Shown here in pieces: positions 7,389-15,963 of a DNA stretch of 64,000 nt. The notes beneath the pieces are model-generated. The model saw nothing but the letters and a program-made list of their open reading frames with translations. It did no database searches and was not told the DNA's origin. How positions within the stretch are numbered: position 1 is the stretch's first letter; every line of letters starts with the position of its first letter. A program made the translations under genes and the position numbers. Source of the stretch: Isoptericola croceus (GTDB taxonomy: Bacteria > Actinomycetota > Actinomycetes > Actinomycetales > Cellulomonadaceae); the NCBI RefSeq assembly GCF_029382255.1, contig NZ_JARLLG010000001.1, forward strand, positions 434,001 through 498,000. The letters run 5' to 3'.

Positions 7389-8711
7389 TCACCCGACGAG
7401 GACCGCGCCCATTGCGCGGGTCAGGTACCAGGGGTCGACGACGGCGGTCAGCTCGCGGGCGGAGTGCATCGACAAGATGGGCACGCCGACGTCCACGACC
7501 CGGATCCCCAGGCGGGTCGCCGTGATCGGCCCGATCGTGGACCCGCACGGGATGGCGTTGTTGGAGACGAACTCCTGGGTGGGCACCCCGGCGGCCTCGC
7601 AGGCCGCGTGCCAGAGTGCGGCCCCCGGGGCGTCGGTGCTGTAGCGCTGGTTGGCGTTGATCTTGAGGATCGGGCCGCCGCCGGCCCGCGGGAGGTTGGC
7701 GGGGTCGTGCCGCTCCGGGTAGTTGGGGTGCACGGCGTGGCCCACGTCGGAGGAGACGCACACCGACGCGGCCAGGGCCCGACGGCGGTCCTCGTCGCCC
7801 GCCCCGAGCGCGCGCGAGACGCGGCCCAGCACGTCCTCGAGGAACGGTCCGGCGGCGCCCGAGCGCGACTCCGAGCCGATCTCCTCGTGGTCGAAGGCCG
7901 CCACCACGGCGATCCCCGTCAGGGCGTCCACCTCGGCGTCCAGCAGGGCGGTGAGGGCGGCGTGGGTGGAGAGCAGGTTGTCCAGACGGCCCGACGCCCA
8001 CAGGTCCTCGCGCGCGCCGAACGCCCGCGGTGCCTGCGTGTCGGCGACCACGACGTCGTACCCGACGATGTCCGCCGGGTCCAGCGGGCCGCTGCCCCGG
8101 CTGCCGGGCACACCTGACTCGGCGCGCGCCGCGAGCTCGGCCAGGACGTCCGCCTCGGAGACGTCACCGAGGCCGATGACGGGCTGGGTGTGACGCTGCT
8201 TGTCGAGCGTGAGGCCGTCGTTGACCTGGCGGTCGAGGTGGATCGCGAGCTGCGGGATCCGGGCGAACGGCCCGGTGCGCACCAGGCGCTCGGTCCCGTC
8301 GCGGGTCACGACGCGTCCGGCGAGCTCCAGCTCCCGGTCGAGCCACGAGTTGAGCAGCGGGCCGCCGTACACCTCGACACCGGCCTGCACCCAGCCGTCA
8401 CGTCCGGTGGTGGGTCTCGGCTTGAGCTTGAAGCCGGGGGAGTCGGTGTGGGTGCCGAGCACGGTGAAGGGCGTGGTGGTCCCGGCCGACGGCGGCACCA
8501 CGAAGGCGGTGGCCGATCCGTCCCGCACGACGACGTAGCGTCCGCCCGGCACGACCTCCCAGGCGTCGGTCTCGATCAGGCGGACGAAGCCGGCGCCCTC
8601 GGCGCGGCGGGCCAGCTCGGCCACGGCGTGGTACGACGACGGCGCTGCGGTGACGAAGGAGCCGAGGTCCTCGGTGTGCGTCCGGGCGGCGTGGGGGACT
8701 GCGGGAGCCAT
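7389..8711 (-). CDS. M18 family aspartyl-type aminopeptidase
   Basis: A 440-residue cytosolic metallo-aminopeptidase, the usual length for the family. Zinc-site and active-site motifs are visible in order: GTHTDSPGFKLKP (first His/Asp), FDHEEIGSES (catalytic Glu pair), SSDVGHAVHPNYPE (Asp), and near the end LSMHSARE (last His). The central RIPQLAIHLDR stretch is typical of family M18. These enzymes remove N-terminal acidic or hydrophobic residues from peptides and help recycle intracellular peptides. The ATG at 8711 begins MAPAVPHAART. The gene stands alone on its strand, with the ArsA-like gene ending 37 bp upstream in the same direction. Confidence 0.9.
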   Translation of the reverse strand: MAPAVPHAARTHTEDLGSFVTAAPSSYHAVAELARRAEGAGFVRLIETDAWEVVPGGRYVVVRDGSATAFVVPPSAGTTTPFTVLGTHTDSPGFKLKPRPTTGRDGWVQAGVEVYGGPLLNSWLDRELELAGRVVTRDGTERLVRTGPFARIPQLAIHLDRQVNDGLTLDKQRHTQPVIGLGDVSEADVLAELAARAESGVPGSRGSGPLDPADIVGYDVVVADTQAPRAFGAREDLWASGRLDNLLSTHAALTALLDAEVDALTGIAVVAAFDHEEIGSESRSGAAGPFLEDVLGRVSRALGAGDEDRRRALAASVCVSSDVGHAVHPNYPERHDPANLPRAGGGPILKINANQRYSTDAPGAALWHAACEAAGVPTQEFVSNNAIPCGSTIGPITATRLGIRVVDVGVPILSMHSARELTAVVDPWYLTRAMGAVLVG

Positions 8712-8748
8712 GCCCGCATCCTGTCACGCGTGCTGCCGGTGTGGCCGC

Positions 8749-9714
8749 TCACCCGAGATGGGTGGCGAGCGCTGTCAGGGCGTCCGGCCCGACGGGCTCG
8801 CCGGCGAGCAGGGGCACCTCGTCGAGAGGAAGATGCCCGAGCCCGGCGCGCAGGGTATCGAGGTGCTCGGCCTCCGCCGCGTGCCGGGCGGCCAGGAGGT
8901 CCCCGGCGTCGGTGGGAGACCGCTTGTTGACGACCAGCCCGCCCACGTCGACGCCGAGCCCGGTGAGCGTGCCGGCCAGCTCGACCGTCTCGAGCACGGG
9001 CAGCCGCTCGGCGGCGAGCACGATGACGAACGTGCAGGTCTCGTGGTCGGTGAGGACCTCACGCAGCCGCGCGAAGCGCTCTCGGCGGCGCGTCAGCACG
9101 GAGCGGATCTCGGCGTCGCGCCGGGCGGTGGTCTCGCCGCGCCCACCGAGCATCTGGGCGGCGGCGCCCAGCCGGTCGGACCGGTCGCGGCGGCGCAGCA
9201 GCCCGTCGGTCCAGGCGCCCATGGTCTCCGGCAGGGAGAGCAGCCGGGCGGTGTGCCCGGAAGGCGCCGTGTCGAGGACGACCAGGTCGTAGTCGGCGGT
9301 GCCGGTCTCGACCAGGTCGGCGACCCGCTCCAGGATCGCCGCCTCGTGCATGCCGGGGGCGTCGCGGGCCAGGTCGAGGTGCCGGTCGACCTCGCCACCG
9401 AGATGCTCCGGCATGAGCCGGCGCAGGGTGGCGCGCACCGCGGACAGGTGTGCCGCCGTCGTCCGCTCCGGGTCCACCTCGACCCCGTCGAGGTGACCTC
9501 CACCCGGGGTGTCCGCGAGACGCACGACGTCGTCCCCCACCGTGCGTCCCCACAGGTGGCCGAGGTTGTGGGCGGGATCGGTGGACACGACCAGCACCCG
9601 CCGGCCTGTCCGGGCCTGGGCGAGCGCCACCGCGGAGGCGATCGAGGTCTTGCCCACGCCGCCCTTGCCGCCCAGGAAGACGACCCGCCGACCGGCAGCG
9701 AGGTCTAGCAGCAC
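8749..9714 (-). CDS. ArsA/GET3-like P-loop ATPase
   Basis: About 321 residues from the GTG at 9714, which overlaps the last codons of the CC-star gene; a longer reading from GTG 9762 would overlap it by 58 bp and looks unlikely. The deviant Walker [13 protein letters not shown] is near residue 15. [13 protein letters not shown] (switch I Asp) and [15 protein letters not shown] (switch II) are intact, as in ArsA/GET3 ATPases. There is no ArsB, ArsC or ArsR nearby, so arsenite export is not implied. Its constant partner here is a small CC-ended protein behind cstA, which suggests a role in membrane-protein or metal/cysteine handling linked to CstA. That role is inferred. Confidence 0.82.
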   Translation of the reverse strand: MLLDLAAGRRVVFLGGKGGVGKTSIASAVALAQARTGRRVLVVSTDPAHNLGHLWGRTVGDDVVRLADTPGGGHLDGVEVDPERTTAAHLSAVRATLRRLMPEHLGGEVDRHLDLARDAPGMHEAAILERVADLVETGTADYDLVVLDTAPSGHTARLLSLPETMGAWTDGLLRRRDRSDRLGAAAQMLGGRGETTARRDAEIRSVLTRRRERFARLREVLTDHETCTFVIVLAAERLPVLETVELAGTLTGLGVDVGGLVVNKRSPTDAGDLLAARHAAEAEHLDTLRAGLGHLPLDEVPLLAGEPVGPDALTALATHLG

Positions 9715-9971
9715 GACACGTGCTCCAGGGGCGAGCGGTCCAGGCCGAGCCGGGTGTGCCACTCGTGCACACGGTCGGCCACGAGCGGGAGCATCTCGAC
9801 GGTGTAGTAGGACGCGGGGTTGGGCACCCCGAGCGCCTCGGCGAGCACGACCAGCGTGAACAGGTCGTCCTCGTCGCGCCGGGCGCGAGCCATCGTGCGC
9901 CGGTAGGGCGCCTCGTAGAACTCGCGCAGCCCGGCGGACAGGGAGGTCAGGGCGCTCAGGGTGCCGCCCAT
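9705..9971 (-). CDS. Cory-CC-star protein (small protein ending Cys-Cys-stop)
   Basis: An 88-residue soluble protein whose last two residues are Cys-Cys (HVSCC), the defining trait of the actinobacterial cory-CC-star family. The body is helical and acidic/aromatic ([37 protein letters not shown]). Its ATG shares one base with the TGA of cstA (TGATG), and its 3' end overlaps the ATPase start by 10 bp, so all three are translated from one message. The paired terminal Cys suggests metal or thiol chemistry handed to or from the ArsA-like ATPase. The function is unproven. Confidence 0.8.
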   Translation of the reverse strand: MGGTLSALTSLSAGLREFYEAPYRRTMARARRDEDDLFTLVVLAEALGVPNPASYYTVEMLPLVADRVHEWHTRLGLDRSPLEHVSCC

Positions 9972-11707
9972 CAGGCGTCCCGCGCGGGACCTGCCGTGCC
10001 GCCCGTCCCGGCGCCGACGGAGCCGCTGGGTACCGGCTCGTCGGTCTCCGGGTCGAACGTGCCCTTGCGCGCGGCGTTCATCGCGGTGGTGGCCTCGACG
10101 GCCACCCAGAGGGAAGCGATGAGGATGATGACGTCGAGCACCAGCAGCAGCCAGTTCTGGTCGGCCCAGAACGTGCCGAGCTGCACCACGAGCGCATAGA
10201 TCGACATCGCCAGGACGAAGACCAGCGGGATGAGGACCGGCACGGGGTTGCGCTTCTTGCGCAGCAGGATGACGGCCACGACGGCGAGCGTGAGCGACGC
10301 CAGCAGCTGGTTCGTCGTGCCGAAGAGCGGCCAGATGAGCAGGCCGCCGTCGCCGTCACCGCCCGAGCTGAAGACGAGCGCCATCGCGACCACGAGCACG
10401 ACGAGCGTGCCGACGGCCTTGTTGACCCGGATGCCCGCCAGCTCGCCGGCCTCCTGGACGACGAACCGTTGCAGGCGCACGCCGGTGTCCATCGTGGTCG
10501 CGGCGAACAGCACGGCCATCGTCGCCAGGATGGTCGCCGACAGCGACGCGGGGATGCCGAGGCCCGCGTTGACGATCGCGGCACCGCCGTCGACGAACGC
10601 ACCGACGCCGTTGACGGCGAACGAAGCGTAGACCGTCTCCCAGTCCGCCAGGGTCCGGAAGCCCGCCGTCGTGGCGATGATCGCGCCGAGCGCCAGCATG
10701 CCCTCGCCCACCGCGCCGAAGTAGCCGACGAACCGGCCGTCGGTCTCCTTGTCGAGCTGCTTGGAGGACGTGCCGGACGAGACCATGCCGTGGAAGCCCG
10801 AGATCGCGCCGCAGGCGATGGTCACGAAGAGCAGCGGGACCAGGCTCGGCGTGTCCGCCGGGACGTTCTCGTTGAACGCGGGGGCGACGATCGTCGGGCT
10901 CGAGAACAGCACCGCGCCGTAGAGGATGCCCAGCCCGATGAAGAGCTGGACGCCGTTGATGTAGTCACGCGGCTGCAGCAGGACCCACACGGGCAGCAGG
11001 GAGGCGATGCCGGCGTAGACGAACAGGGTCACGATCCAGAACGTCGCCGGCGACATGCCCAGGATCTGGTCGGGCAGGACGATCGGGAACCGGTCGCCGA
11101 CGAGGATGAGCGAGTAGAGGGCGACGACGCCGATGACCGTGGTGACCAGCAGGTTGATCTTCCAGCGGTAGATCATCTGGCCGATGATCAGCGCCACGGC
11201 GATCGCACCCCACACCGGGATGACCGCGGACGGGGTCGCGATGAGCAGGTTCTTGATGACCACGGCGAACGCGGCGATCACCATGAGCAGCAGCAGGAAG
11301 ATCACCACGAGGAACAGTGCCCGGCCGCGCGCGCCGATGTACCGCCCCGAGAGCATCCCCATCGACCGGCCCCGGTTGCGCACCGACGCCCACAGGGCGC
11401 CCATGTCGTGCATCCCGGCGAAGAAGACCGTGCCGATCGTCACCCACAGGAACGCCGGCAGCCAGCCCCAGACGACGGCGATGGCGGGTCCGACGATCGG
11501 CGCGGCACCCGCCACGGAGGTGAAATGGTGGCCCCAGAGCACGAACTTGTTGGTCGGCACGTAGTCGACGCCGTCGCGCATCGCGTGGGACGGCGTCCGG
11601 AAGCTCTCGTCGAGCCGGTAGATCCGGCTGGCCAGGAACTTCGAGTAGAGGAAGTACCCGGCGAGGACCATGGCGAGGCCCACCACCATCAGCACCAAGG
11701 AGTTCAC
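9971..11707 (-). CDS. cstA: Carbon starvation protein CstA family transporter
   Basis: A 578-residue polytopic membrane protein. Typical CstA features are a start with repeated hydrophobic helices, [58 protein letters not shown], and [18 protein letters not shown] in the middle. The family includes peptide and pyruvate transporters induced on carbon starvation. The GTG at 11707 is preceded by GGAG. The C-terminal tail is Gly/Ala-rich and cytosolic. Downstream, CC-star and ArsA-like genes are coupled to it. Confidence 0.9.
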   Translation of the reverse strand: MNSLVLMVVGLAMVLAGYFLYSKFLASRIYRLDESFRTPSHAMRDGVDYVPTNKFVLWGHHFTSVAGAAPIVGPAIAVVWGWLPAFLWVTIGTVFFAGMHDMGALWASVRNRGRSMGMLSGRYIGARGRALFLVVIFLLLLMVIAAFAVVIKNLLIATPSAVIPVWGAIAVALIIGQMIYRWKINLLVTTVIGVVALYSLILVGDRFPIVLPDQILGMSPATFWIVTLFVYAGIASLLPVWVLLQPRDYINGVQLFIGLGILYGAVLFSSPTIVAPAFNENVPADTPSLVPLLFVTIACGAISGFHGMVSSGTSSKQLDKETDGRFVGYFGAVGEGMLALGAIIATTAGFRTLADWETVYASFAVNGVGAFVDGGAAIVNAGLGIPASLSATILATMAVLFAATTMDTGVRLQRFVVQEAGELAGIRVNKAVGTLVVLVVAMALVFSSGGDGDGGLLIWPLFGTTNQLLASLTLAVVAVILLRKKRNPVPVLIPLVFVLAMSIYALVVQLGTFWADQNWLLLVLDVIILIASLWVAVEATTAMNAARKGTFDPETDEPVPSGSVGAGTGGTAGPARDA

Positions 11708-11789
11708 GATGTGCTCCGTTCCAGTCGTCGTTGACCTTGTGCCGGGGAGTCTACGGCCGCTCGTGGATGCTCAGGGCACATGTCGGCTC

Positions 11790-11819
11790 GTGACAGCCGT
11801 CACACGTGAGTAGACTCAC
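11790..11819. promoter_or_regulatory. hppA promoter region with two adjacent palindromes
   Basis: GTGAC AGCC GTCAC (11790-11803) is followed by GTGAGT AG ACTCAC (11806-11819), both with perfect arms. A TAGACT -10-like hexamer (11811-11816) is inside the second. The site is about 105 bp before the hppA start and could equally act on cstA (start 11707), so a regulator binding here would govern the divergent pair. Confidence 0.4.
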
Positions 11820-11825
11820 GCGCAT

Positions 11826-11849
11826 CCCGCCGTCAACGGCGACGGCGGG
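11826..11849 (+). other. Hairpin in the hppA leader
   Basis: CCCGCCGTC / GACGGCGGG, a perfect 9-bp stem with a 6-nt loop, located 73 bp before the hppA start. There is no T-tract. It may stabilise the leader or attenuate transcription; no known riboswitch was recognised. Confidence 0.35.
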
Positions 11850-11921
11850 GTCTTCAACGGACGCTCCGCCTCGGGTCGACGGTGACCCGGGGCGGCGCGT
11901 GGCACACGTCGAGGAGGACGG

Positions 11922-14213
11922 ATGCTCACACTCGGTTCCGACAGCATCACCATCGTCGCGGTCATCGCGGTGATCGCCCTGGCGGCACTCGTCTGCGCGG
12001 CCGTGCTGCGCCGGCAGGTGCTCGCCGCGGGCGAGGGCACCGAGAAGATGCAGGACATCGCCCATGCCGTCCAGGAGGGGGCGTCGGCCTACCTCAGCCG
12101 GCAGTTCCGGACCCTGGCGCTGTTCGCGGTCGTCGTGTTCGCGCTGCTCTTCCTGCTGCCGGGCGACGGCGGCGTCCGGATCGGACGGTCCGTCGCGTTC
12201 CTCGTGGGAGCCGGGTTCTCCGCGGCGATCGGGTACCTCGGCATGTGGCTCGCCGTCCGGGCCAACGTGCGGGTCGCCGCGGCCGCCACCCAGCCGGACG
12301 GACGGCGGACCGGGGCACGCATCGCCTTCCGCACAGGTGGTGTGGTGGGCATGTCCGTCGTCGGGCTCGGCCTGCTCGGTGCCGCGGCCGTCGTGCTCAT
12401 CTACCGGGCCGACGCCCCCGCCGTGCTCGAGGGGTTCGGGTTCGGCGCGGCGCTCCTCGCGATGTTCATGCGCGTCGGCGGGGGGATCTTCACCAAGGCG
12501 GCCGACGTCGGCGCCGACCTGGTCGGCAAGGTCGAGCAGGGCATCCCGGAGGACGACCCGCGCAACGCCGCCACCATCGCCGACAACGTGGGCGACAACG
12601 TCGGTGACTGCGCGGGCATGGCGGCCGACCTCTTCGAGTCCTACGCCGTCACGCTCGTCGCGGCGCTCATCCTCGGCAAGGCCGTCATGGGGGAGCAGGG
12701 TCTGGTGTTCCCGCTCGTCGTCACCGCGGTGGGGGCGTTCGTCGCCCTCCTCGGCGTCGCGATCACCCGGGTCCGACGCGGCGAGTCGGGGCTGGCCGCG
12801 ATCAACCGCGGCTTCTACGTCTCCGCCGTCGTCGGCGCACTACTCGCCGCCGTCGCGGCCTTCGCCTACCTGCCGAGCTCGTTCGACCAGTTGGGCGGCA
12901 CCGCCGACCTCACAGGGGTCACCGCCGACCCCCGCGTCATCGCGTCGCTGGCCGTGCTCATCGGCATCGTCCTGGCCGGCATCATCCTGTGGATCACCGG
13001 CTACTTCACCGGCACCGACTCGAAGCCGACCAAGCACGTCGCGGCGACGTCCCGCACCGGCGCGGCCACCGTGGTGCTCTCCGGTGTCGGTGTCGGGTTC
13101 GAGTCGGCCGTGTACACCGCCGGCGTCATCGCCGCCGCGATCTGCGGCGTCTTCCTCCTCGCCGGCGGGTCCATCTGGCTGTCGCTGTTCCTCGTGGCGC
13201 TCGCGGGCTGCGGCCTGCTCACCACGGTGGGCGTCATCGTCGCCATGGACACGTTCGGGCCGGTGAGCGACAACGCGCAGGGCATCGCCGAGATGTCCGG
13301 CGACGTGGACACCGAGGGCGCGCAGATCCTCACGGACCTCGACGCGGTCGGCAACACCACCAAGGCGATCACCAAGGGGATCGCGATCGCGACGGCGGTC
13401 CTCGCCGCGACCGCGCTGTTCGGCTCCTACGCGGACGCGGTGGAGACGGCGGTCGCCGAGGTCGCGACGGTCGGTGGTGGGCTCGTGACCTCGATGCTGA
13501 GCTACGAGATCATCTCGCCGATCACCCTGGTTGGGGTCATCCTCGGGGCGGCCACGGTGTTCCTCTTCTCGGGGCTGGCGATCGACGCCGTGACACGTGC
13601 CGCGGGCGCCATCGTGTACGAGGTGCGCCGCCAGTTCCGCGAGAACCCCGGGATCATGACGTACGAGGTGCGGCCCGAGTACGGCAAGGTCGTGGACATC
13701 TGCACCAAGGACTCGCTGCGCGAGCTCGCGACGCCGGGCCTGCTCGCGGCGTTCGCGCCGATCGCGGTGGGCTTCGGTCTCGGTGTGGGTCCGCTGGCCG
13801 GGTTCCTCGCGGGCACCATCGGTGCGGGTGTGCTCATGGCGATCTTCCTGGCCAACTCCGGCGGCGCCTGGGACAACGCGAAGAAGATCGTCGAGGACGG
13901 CGCCTACGGCGGCAAGGGCTCCGAGTCGCACGCCGCGACCGTCATCGGCGACACCGTGGGTGACCCGTTCAAGGACACGGCCGGCCCGGCGATCAACCCG
14001 CTCATCAAGGTGATGAACCTGGTCTCGCTGCTCATCGCCCCCGCCGTGGTCATGCTGTCGGTGCCGGCGGACGCCAACCACGTGCTGCGCATCTCGATCG
14101 CCGTGGTCGCTGCCGGGATCGCGATGGGCGCCGTCGTGCTCTCCCGCCTGCGGGCGGCGCGCGTCGACCGGGAGTCGGAGGAGGAGAACGAGCCCGCCAT
14201 CGTCGTCCGATAG
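11922..14213 (+). CDS. hppA: H+-translocating membrane pyrophosphatase, K+-independent type
   Basis: A 763-residue integral membrane pump, the usual length, with an AGGAGGA ribosome site before ATG 11922. It hydrolyses pyrophosphate and moves protons outward. The catalytic regions are intact: DVGADLVGKVEQGIPEDD, then NAATIADNVGDNVGDCAGMA with its Asp ladder, and near the end SGGAWDNAKKIVEDG plus VIGDTVGDPFKDTAGP. The subtype site reads GNTTKAITKG: Lys and Thr, where K+-dependent members have Ala and Gly, so this is the K+-independent proton pump. It is monocistronic and convergent with the toxin-antitoxin genes. Confidence 0.95.
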   Translation: MLTLGSDSITIVAVIAVIALAALVCAAVLRRQVLAAGEGTEKMQDIAHAVQEGASAYLSRQFRTLALFAVVVFALLFLLPGDGGVRIGRSVAFLVGAGFSAAIGYLGMWLAVRANVRVAAAATQPDGRRTGARIAFRTGGVVGMSVVGLGLLGAAAVVLIYRADAPAVLEGFGFGAALLAMFMRVGGGIFTKAADVGADLVGKVEQGIPEDDPRNAATIADNVGDNVGDCAGMAADLFESYAVTLVAALILGKAVMGEQGLVFPLVVTAVGAFVALLGVAITRVRRGESGLAAINRGFYVSAVVGALLAAVAAFAYLPSSFDQLGGTADLTGVTADPRVIASLAVLIGIVLAGIILWITGYFTGTDSKPTKHVAATSRTGAATVVLSGVGVGFESAVYTAGVIAAAICGVFLLAGGSIWLSLFLVALAGCGLLTTVGVIVAMDTFGPVSDNAQGIAEMSGDVDTEGAQILTDLDAVGNTTKAITKGIAIATAVLAATALFGSYADAVETAVAEVATVGGGLVTSMLSYEIISPITLVGVILGAATVFLFSGLAIDAVTRAAGAIVYEVRRQFRENPGIMTYEVRPEYGKVVDICTKDSLRELATPGLLAAFAPIAVGFGLGVGPLAGFLAGTIGAGVLMAIFLANSGGAWDNAKKIVEDGAYGGKGSESHAATVIGDTVGDPFKDTAGPAINPLIKVMNLVSLLIAPAVVMLSVPADANHVLRISIAVVAAGIAMGAVVLSRLRAARVDRESEEENEPAIVVR

Positions 14214-14230
14214 GGCGCACTCGGCTCATT

Positions 14231-14542
14231 CTAGACAAATCTCAGGATATGGGACGAGACGTCCTCGGCGATGGACTGTCGGACGACGGCTGGGTCGACG
14301 ATCGCGTCGGCGTGTGCGATGCGGTTGCGCATGCCACGGATCGCTCGCCACTCGGCGTCGTCGATGTGTGCTGCGCGGATGGTCGCCGGTACCTGCGACA
14401 CGGCGTCGATCGCCGCCGAGAGGCGCAAGGCGCACGCGTCCACGACGATCTCGTCGCTGACATCGGAGCGTGAAGCATGAGCGTTCAGGGCCTCAAGGTG
14501 AGTCATGGCATCGTCGAGGTGCTGACGCACAGTCCGCCTCAC
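14231..14542 (-). CDS. HEPN domain protein, HepT-like ribonuclease toxin
   Basis: A 103-residue all-helical protein. The HEPN RNase motif RX4H is present as RNRIAH (Arg72, His77). In canonical HepT the motif is RX4HXY and its Tyr is the residue AMPylated by the MntA antitoxin. Here the corresponding residue is Asp79 (HAD), so that modification site is missing. The ATG overlaps the stop of the MNT gene by 4 nt (ATGA), the standard order antitoxin then toxin. The protein would cut RNA and stop growth if not neutralised. Confidence 0.8.
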   Translation of the reverse strand: MRRTVRQHLDDAMTHLEALNAHASRSDVSDEIVVDACALRLSAAIDAVSQVPATIRAAHIDDAEWRAIRGMRNRIAHADAIVDPAVVRQSIAEDVSSHILRFV

Positions 14543-15027
14543 AGCGGGACTGCCTCGCGCTCAACCTCCGCGAGAGCGTCTGACTTGATCAGGTGCTCGG
14601 GCAGCACGTCCACCGGTCGCCCGAGAACTCTCTCGAGCTCCTCTGCCAGGGAACTCACGGCGAGCATGCCGGCGCCAGGCATGCGGACTAGGAAGTCGAT
14701 GTCGCTCGCGTCGGTGTCTTCACCGCGTGAGACCGAACCGAAGACTCGGACGTCGTGCGCCTGGTGGCGTCGGGAGGTCGTGAGAATCTCACGGCGGTGT
14801 GCCAGGACGGCGCGTCCCGCAGGCCCTCGACCAAGGGCTTGCGCTCGCGCCGTGGCGATCGCCTGCGAAATCGCGGACTGTGAGACGCCCAAGGCCGACG
14901 CGATCCTCGTTTGGGGGACACGAGACGCGGTAGCTCGGAGCAGTGTGGCGCGGAGATGCTCCTCGACGGCGCTCCGTTCCTCCGAAAGCTCGGCGATTCG
15001 ATCGAGCAACTCATCCTCTGGCGACAT
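14539..15027 (-). CDS. HTH plus MNT-type nucleotidyltransferase, MntA-like antitoxin
   Basis: 162 residues from ATG 15027; a longer reading from ATG 15057 (172 residues) is also open, but it would place a promoter-like palindrome inside the coding region. A helical N-terminus is followed by a helix-turn-helix RIASALGVSQSAISQA (about residues 41-56) and then a minimal nucleotidyltransferase domain with GSVSRGEDTDASDIDFLV, which keeps the GS and the DxD metal-binding pair. MntA proteins neutralise HepT by AMPylation. The added DNA-binding domain suggests direct autoregulation at the palindromes at 15027-15066. No Shine-Dalgarno precedes either start. Confidence 0.78.
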   Translation of the reverse strand: MSPEDELLDRIAELSEERSAVEEHLRATLLRATASRVPQTRIASALGVSQSAISQAIATARAQALGRGPAGRAVLAHRREILTTSRRHQAHDVRVFGSVSRGEDTDASDIDFLVRMPGAGMLAVSSLAEELERVLGRPVDVLPEHLIKSDALAEVEREAVPL

Positions 15028-15042
15028 ATAAGTGAACTTATA
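15027..15042. promoter_or_regulatory. AT-rich palindrome at the toxin-antitoxin start
   Basis: Perfect 7-bp arms TATAAGT / ACTTATA around GA, in sharp contrast to the GC-rich surroundings. It abuts the ATG at 15027. On the minus strand it contains TATAAG, a good -10 hexamer, with TTGCCC about 15 nt upstream as a -35 candidate. A repressor bound here (probably the HTH of the MNT protein) would cover the promoter. Confidence 0.6.
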
Positions 15043-15048
15043 CGCGCT

Positions 15049-15066
15049 GGTTGCCATGGGGCAACC
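15049..15066. promoter_or_regulatory. Second palindrome upstream of the toxin-antitoxin genes
   Basis: GGTTGCC (15049-15055) and GGCAACC (15060-15066) around ATGG: perfect 7-bp arms. It overlaps the putative -35 region and the alternative ATG at 15057. Two adjacent palindromes suggest cooperative autorepression. Confidence 0.45.
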
Positions 15067-15078
15067 GTGGTCTGCTGG

Positions 15079-15963
15079 TCACAGGAGGACGAGCGTCGCC
15101 ACGACGACCACGAGTGTCACCAGCAGCAGCGCGGCGTCGGCGAGTGTGAAGCGCAGGTGCGCCAGTCGGAGCCGGCGTCCCTGGTCGTCGCCGGAGGTGC
15201 CGGCGAAGCCGCGCGTCTCCAACGCCTCGACGGTGGTCCGGGTCCGCTTGGCCGTGTTGAGGATCAGCGGGTAGAACGCCTGGACGGCGATCGTCCCGAT
15301 GCGGGTGGCCGTCCGCCAGCCCAGGAAGCCGTGCCCGCGCGGCGGTGTGCCGCGCAGGCGGTGTCCGTCCACGATGGTCTGGAACTCGTCGATCAGCAGG
15401 GAGACCATCCGGTACCCGTAGCTGACGCCGAAGCCGAGCACGGCCGGTGCCCGGAGCGCCTGGAGCCCGTCGGACAGCTTCTCCGGGTCCAGCGAGACGA
15501 AGGCCGCCATCGACGCCAGGGAGATCGCGCCGAGCTTGAGCGAGATCTGGAGGAGTCCGTCGATCGCGGCAGCGTTGCCTCCCAGCACGAAGACGAGGAC
15601 GAGCACGTACGCCGCCTGCCCGAGGAGGCCCAGGGTGAAGAGGCCGAGCAGGAGCGGGCCGATCCGGGCCGCGAGCGCGCACGCCAGCGCCACGGCGAAG
15701 AACACGGCGAGCGCGGGGGTGGAGTACGTAAGCCAGGGCGCGACGGCGCACAGCAGGTACCAGCCGAGCACCGCCCGGGGGTCGCGCCGGGCGAGGAACC
15801 CGCCGCGGGTGGCGTAGGCGACGCGCATGAGCTCGAGCTTGACCCACTCGACGGACATCCGGTCGAACCCGGAGCGGGTGGTCGCCTTGGGGGCCTTGCG
15901 GCCGGTGCTCCCGTCGGGGCCCGACGTGGCCATGGTCGGTGCGGCGGGGGCGACGGCGGTCAT
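15079..15963 (-). CDS. ECF transporter transmembrane T component (CbiQ/EcfT family)
   Basis: A 294-residue membrane protein with an N-terminal cytosolic extension (about 45 residues) and then five or so hydrophobic helices (WYLLCAVAPWLTYSTPALAV, GPLLLGLFTLGLLGQAAYVL, and others). The coupling segment after the fourth helix contains GYRMVSLLIDEFQTIVDGHRLRG and VEALETRGF, the two Ala/Arg-Gly-type motifs that contact the ATPases in EcfT. Its ATG overlaps the stop of the ATPase gene by 4 nt. It couples ATP hydrolysis to substrate capture by an S component. Confidence 0.85.
   Translation of the reverse strand: MTAVAPAAPTMATSGPDGSTGRKAPKATTRSGFDRMSVEWVKLELMRVAYATRGGFLARRDPRAVLGWYLLCAVAPWLTYSTPALAVFFAVALACALAARIGPLLLGLFTLGLLGQAAYVLVLVFVLGGNAAAIDGLLQISLKLGAISLASMAAFVSLDPEKLSDGLQALRAPAVLGFGVSYGYRMVSLLIDEFQTIVDGHRLRGTPPRGHGFLGWRTATRIGTIAVQAFYPLILNTAKRTRTTVEALETRGFAGTSGDDQGRRLRLAHLRFTLADAALLLVTLVVVVATLVLL

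Noticed and set aside
8749-9714. Arsenite efflux ATPase
   Set aside because: No arsB, arsC, arsD or arsR is near and the CC-star/cstA linkage points elsewhere.
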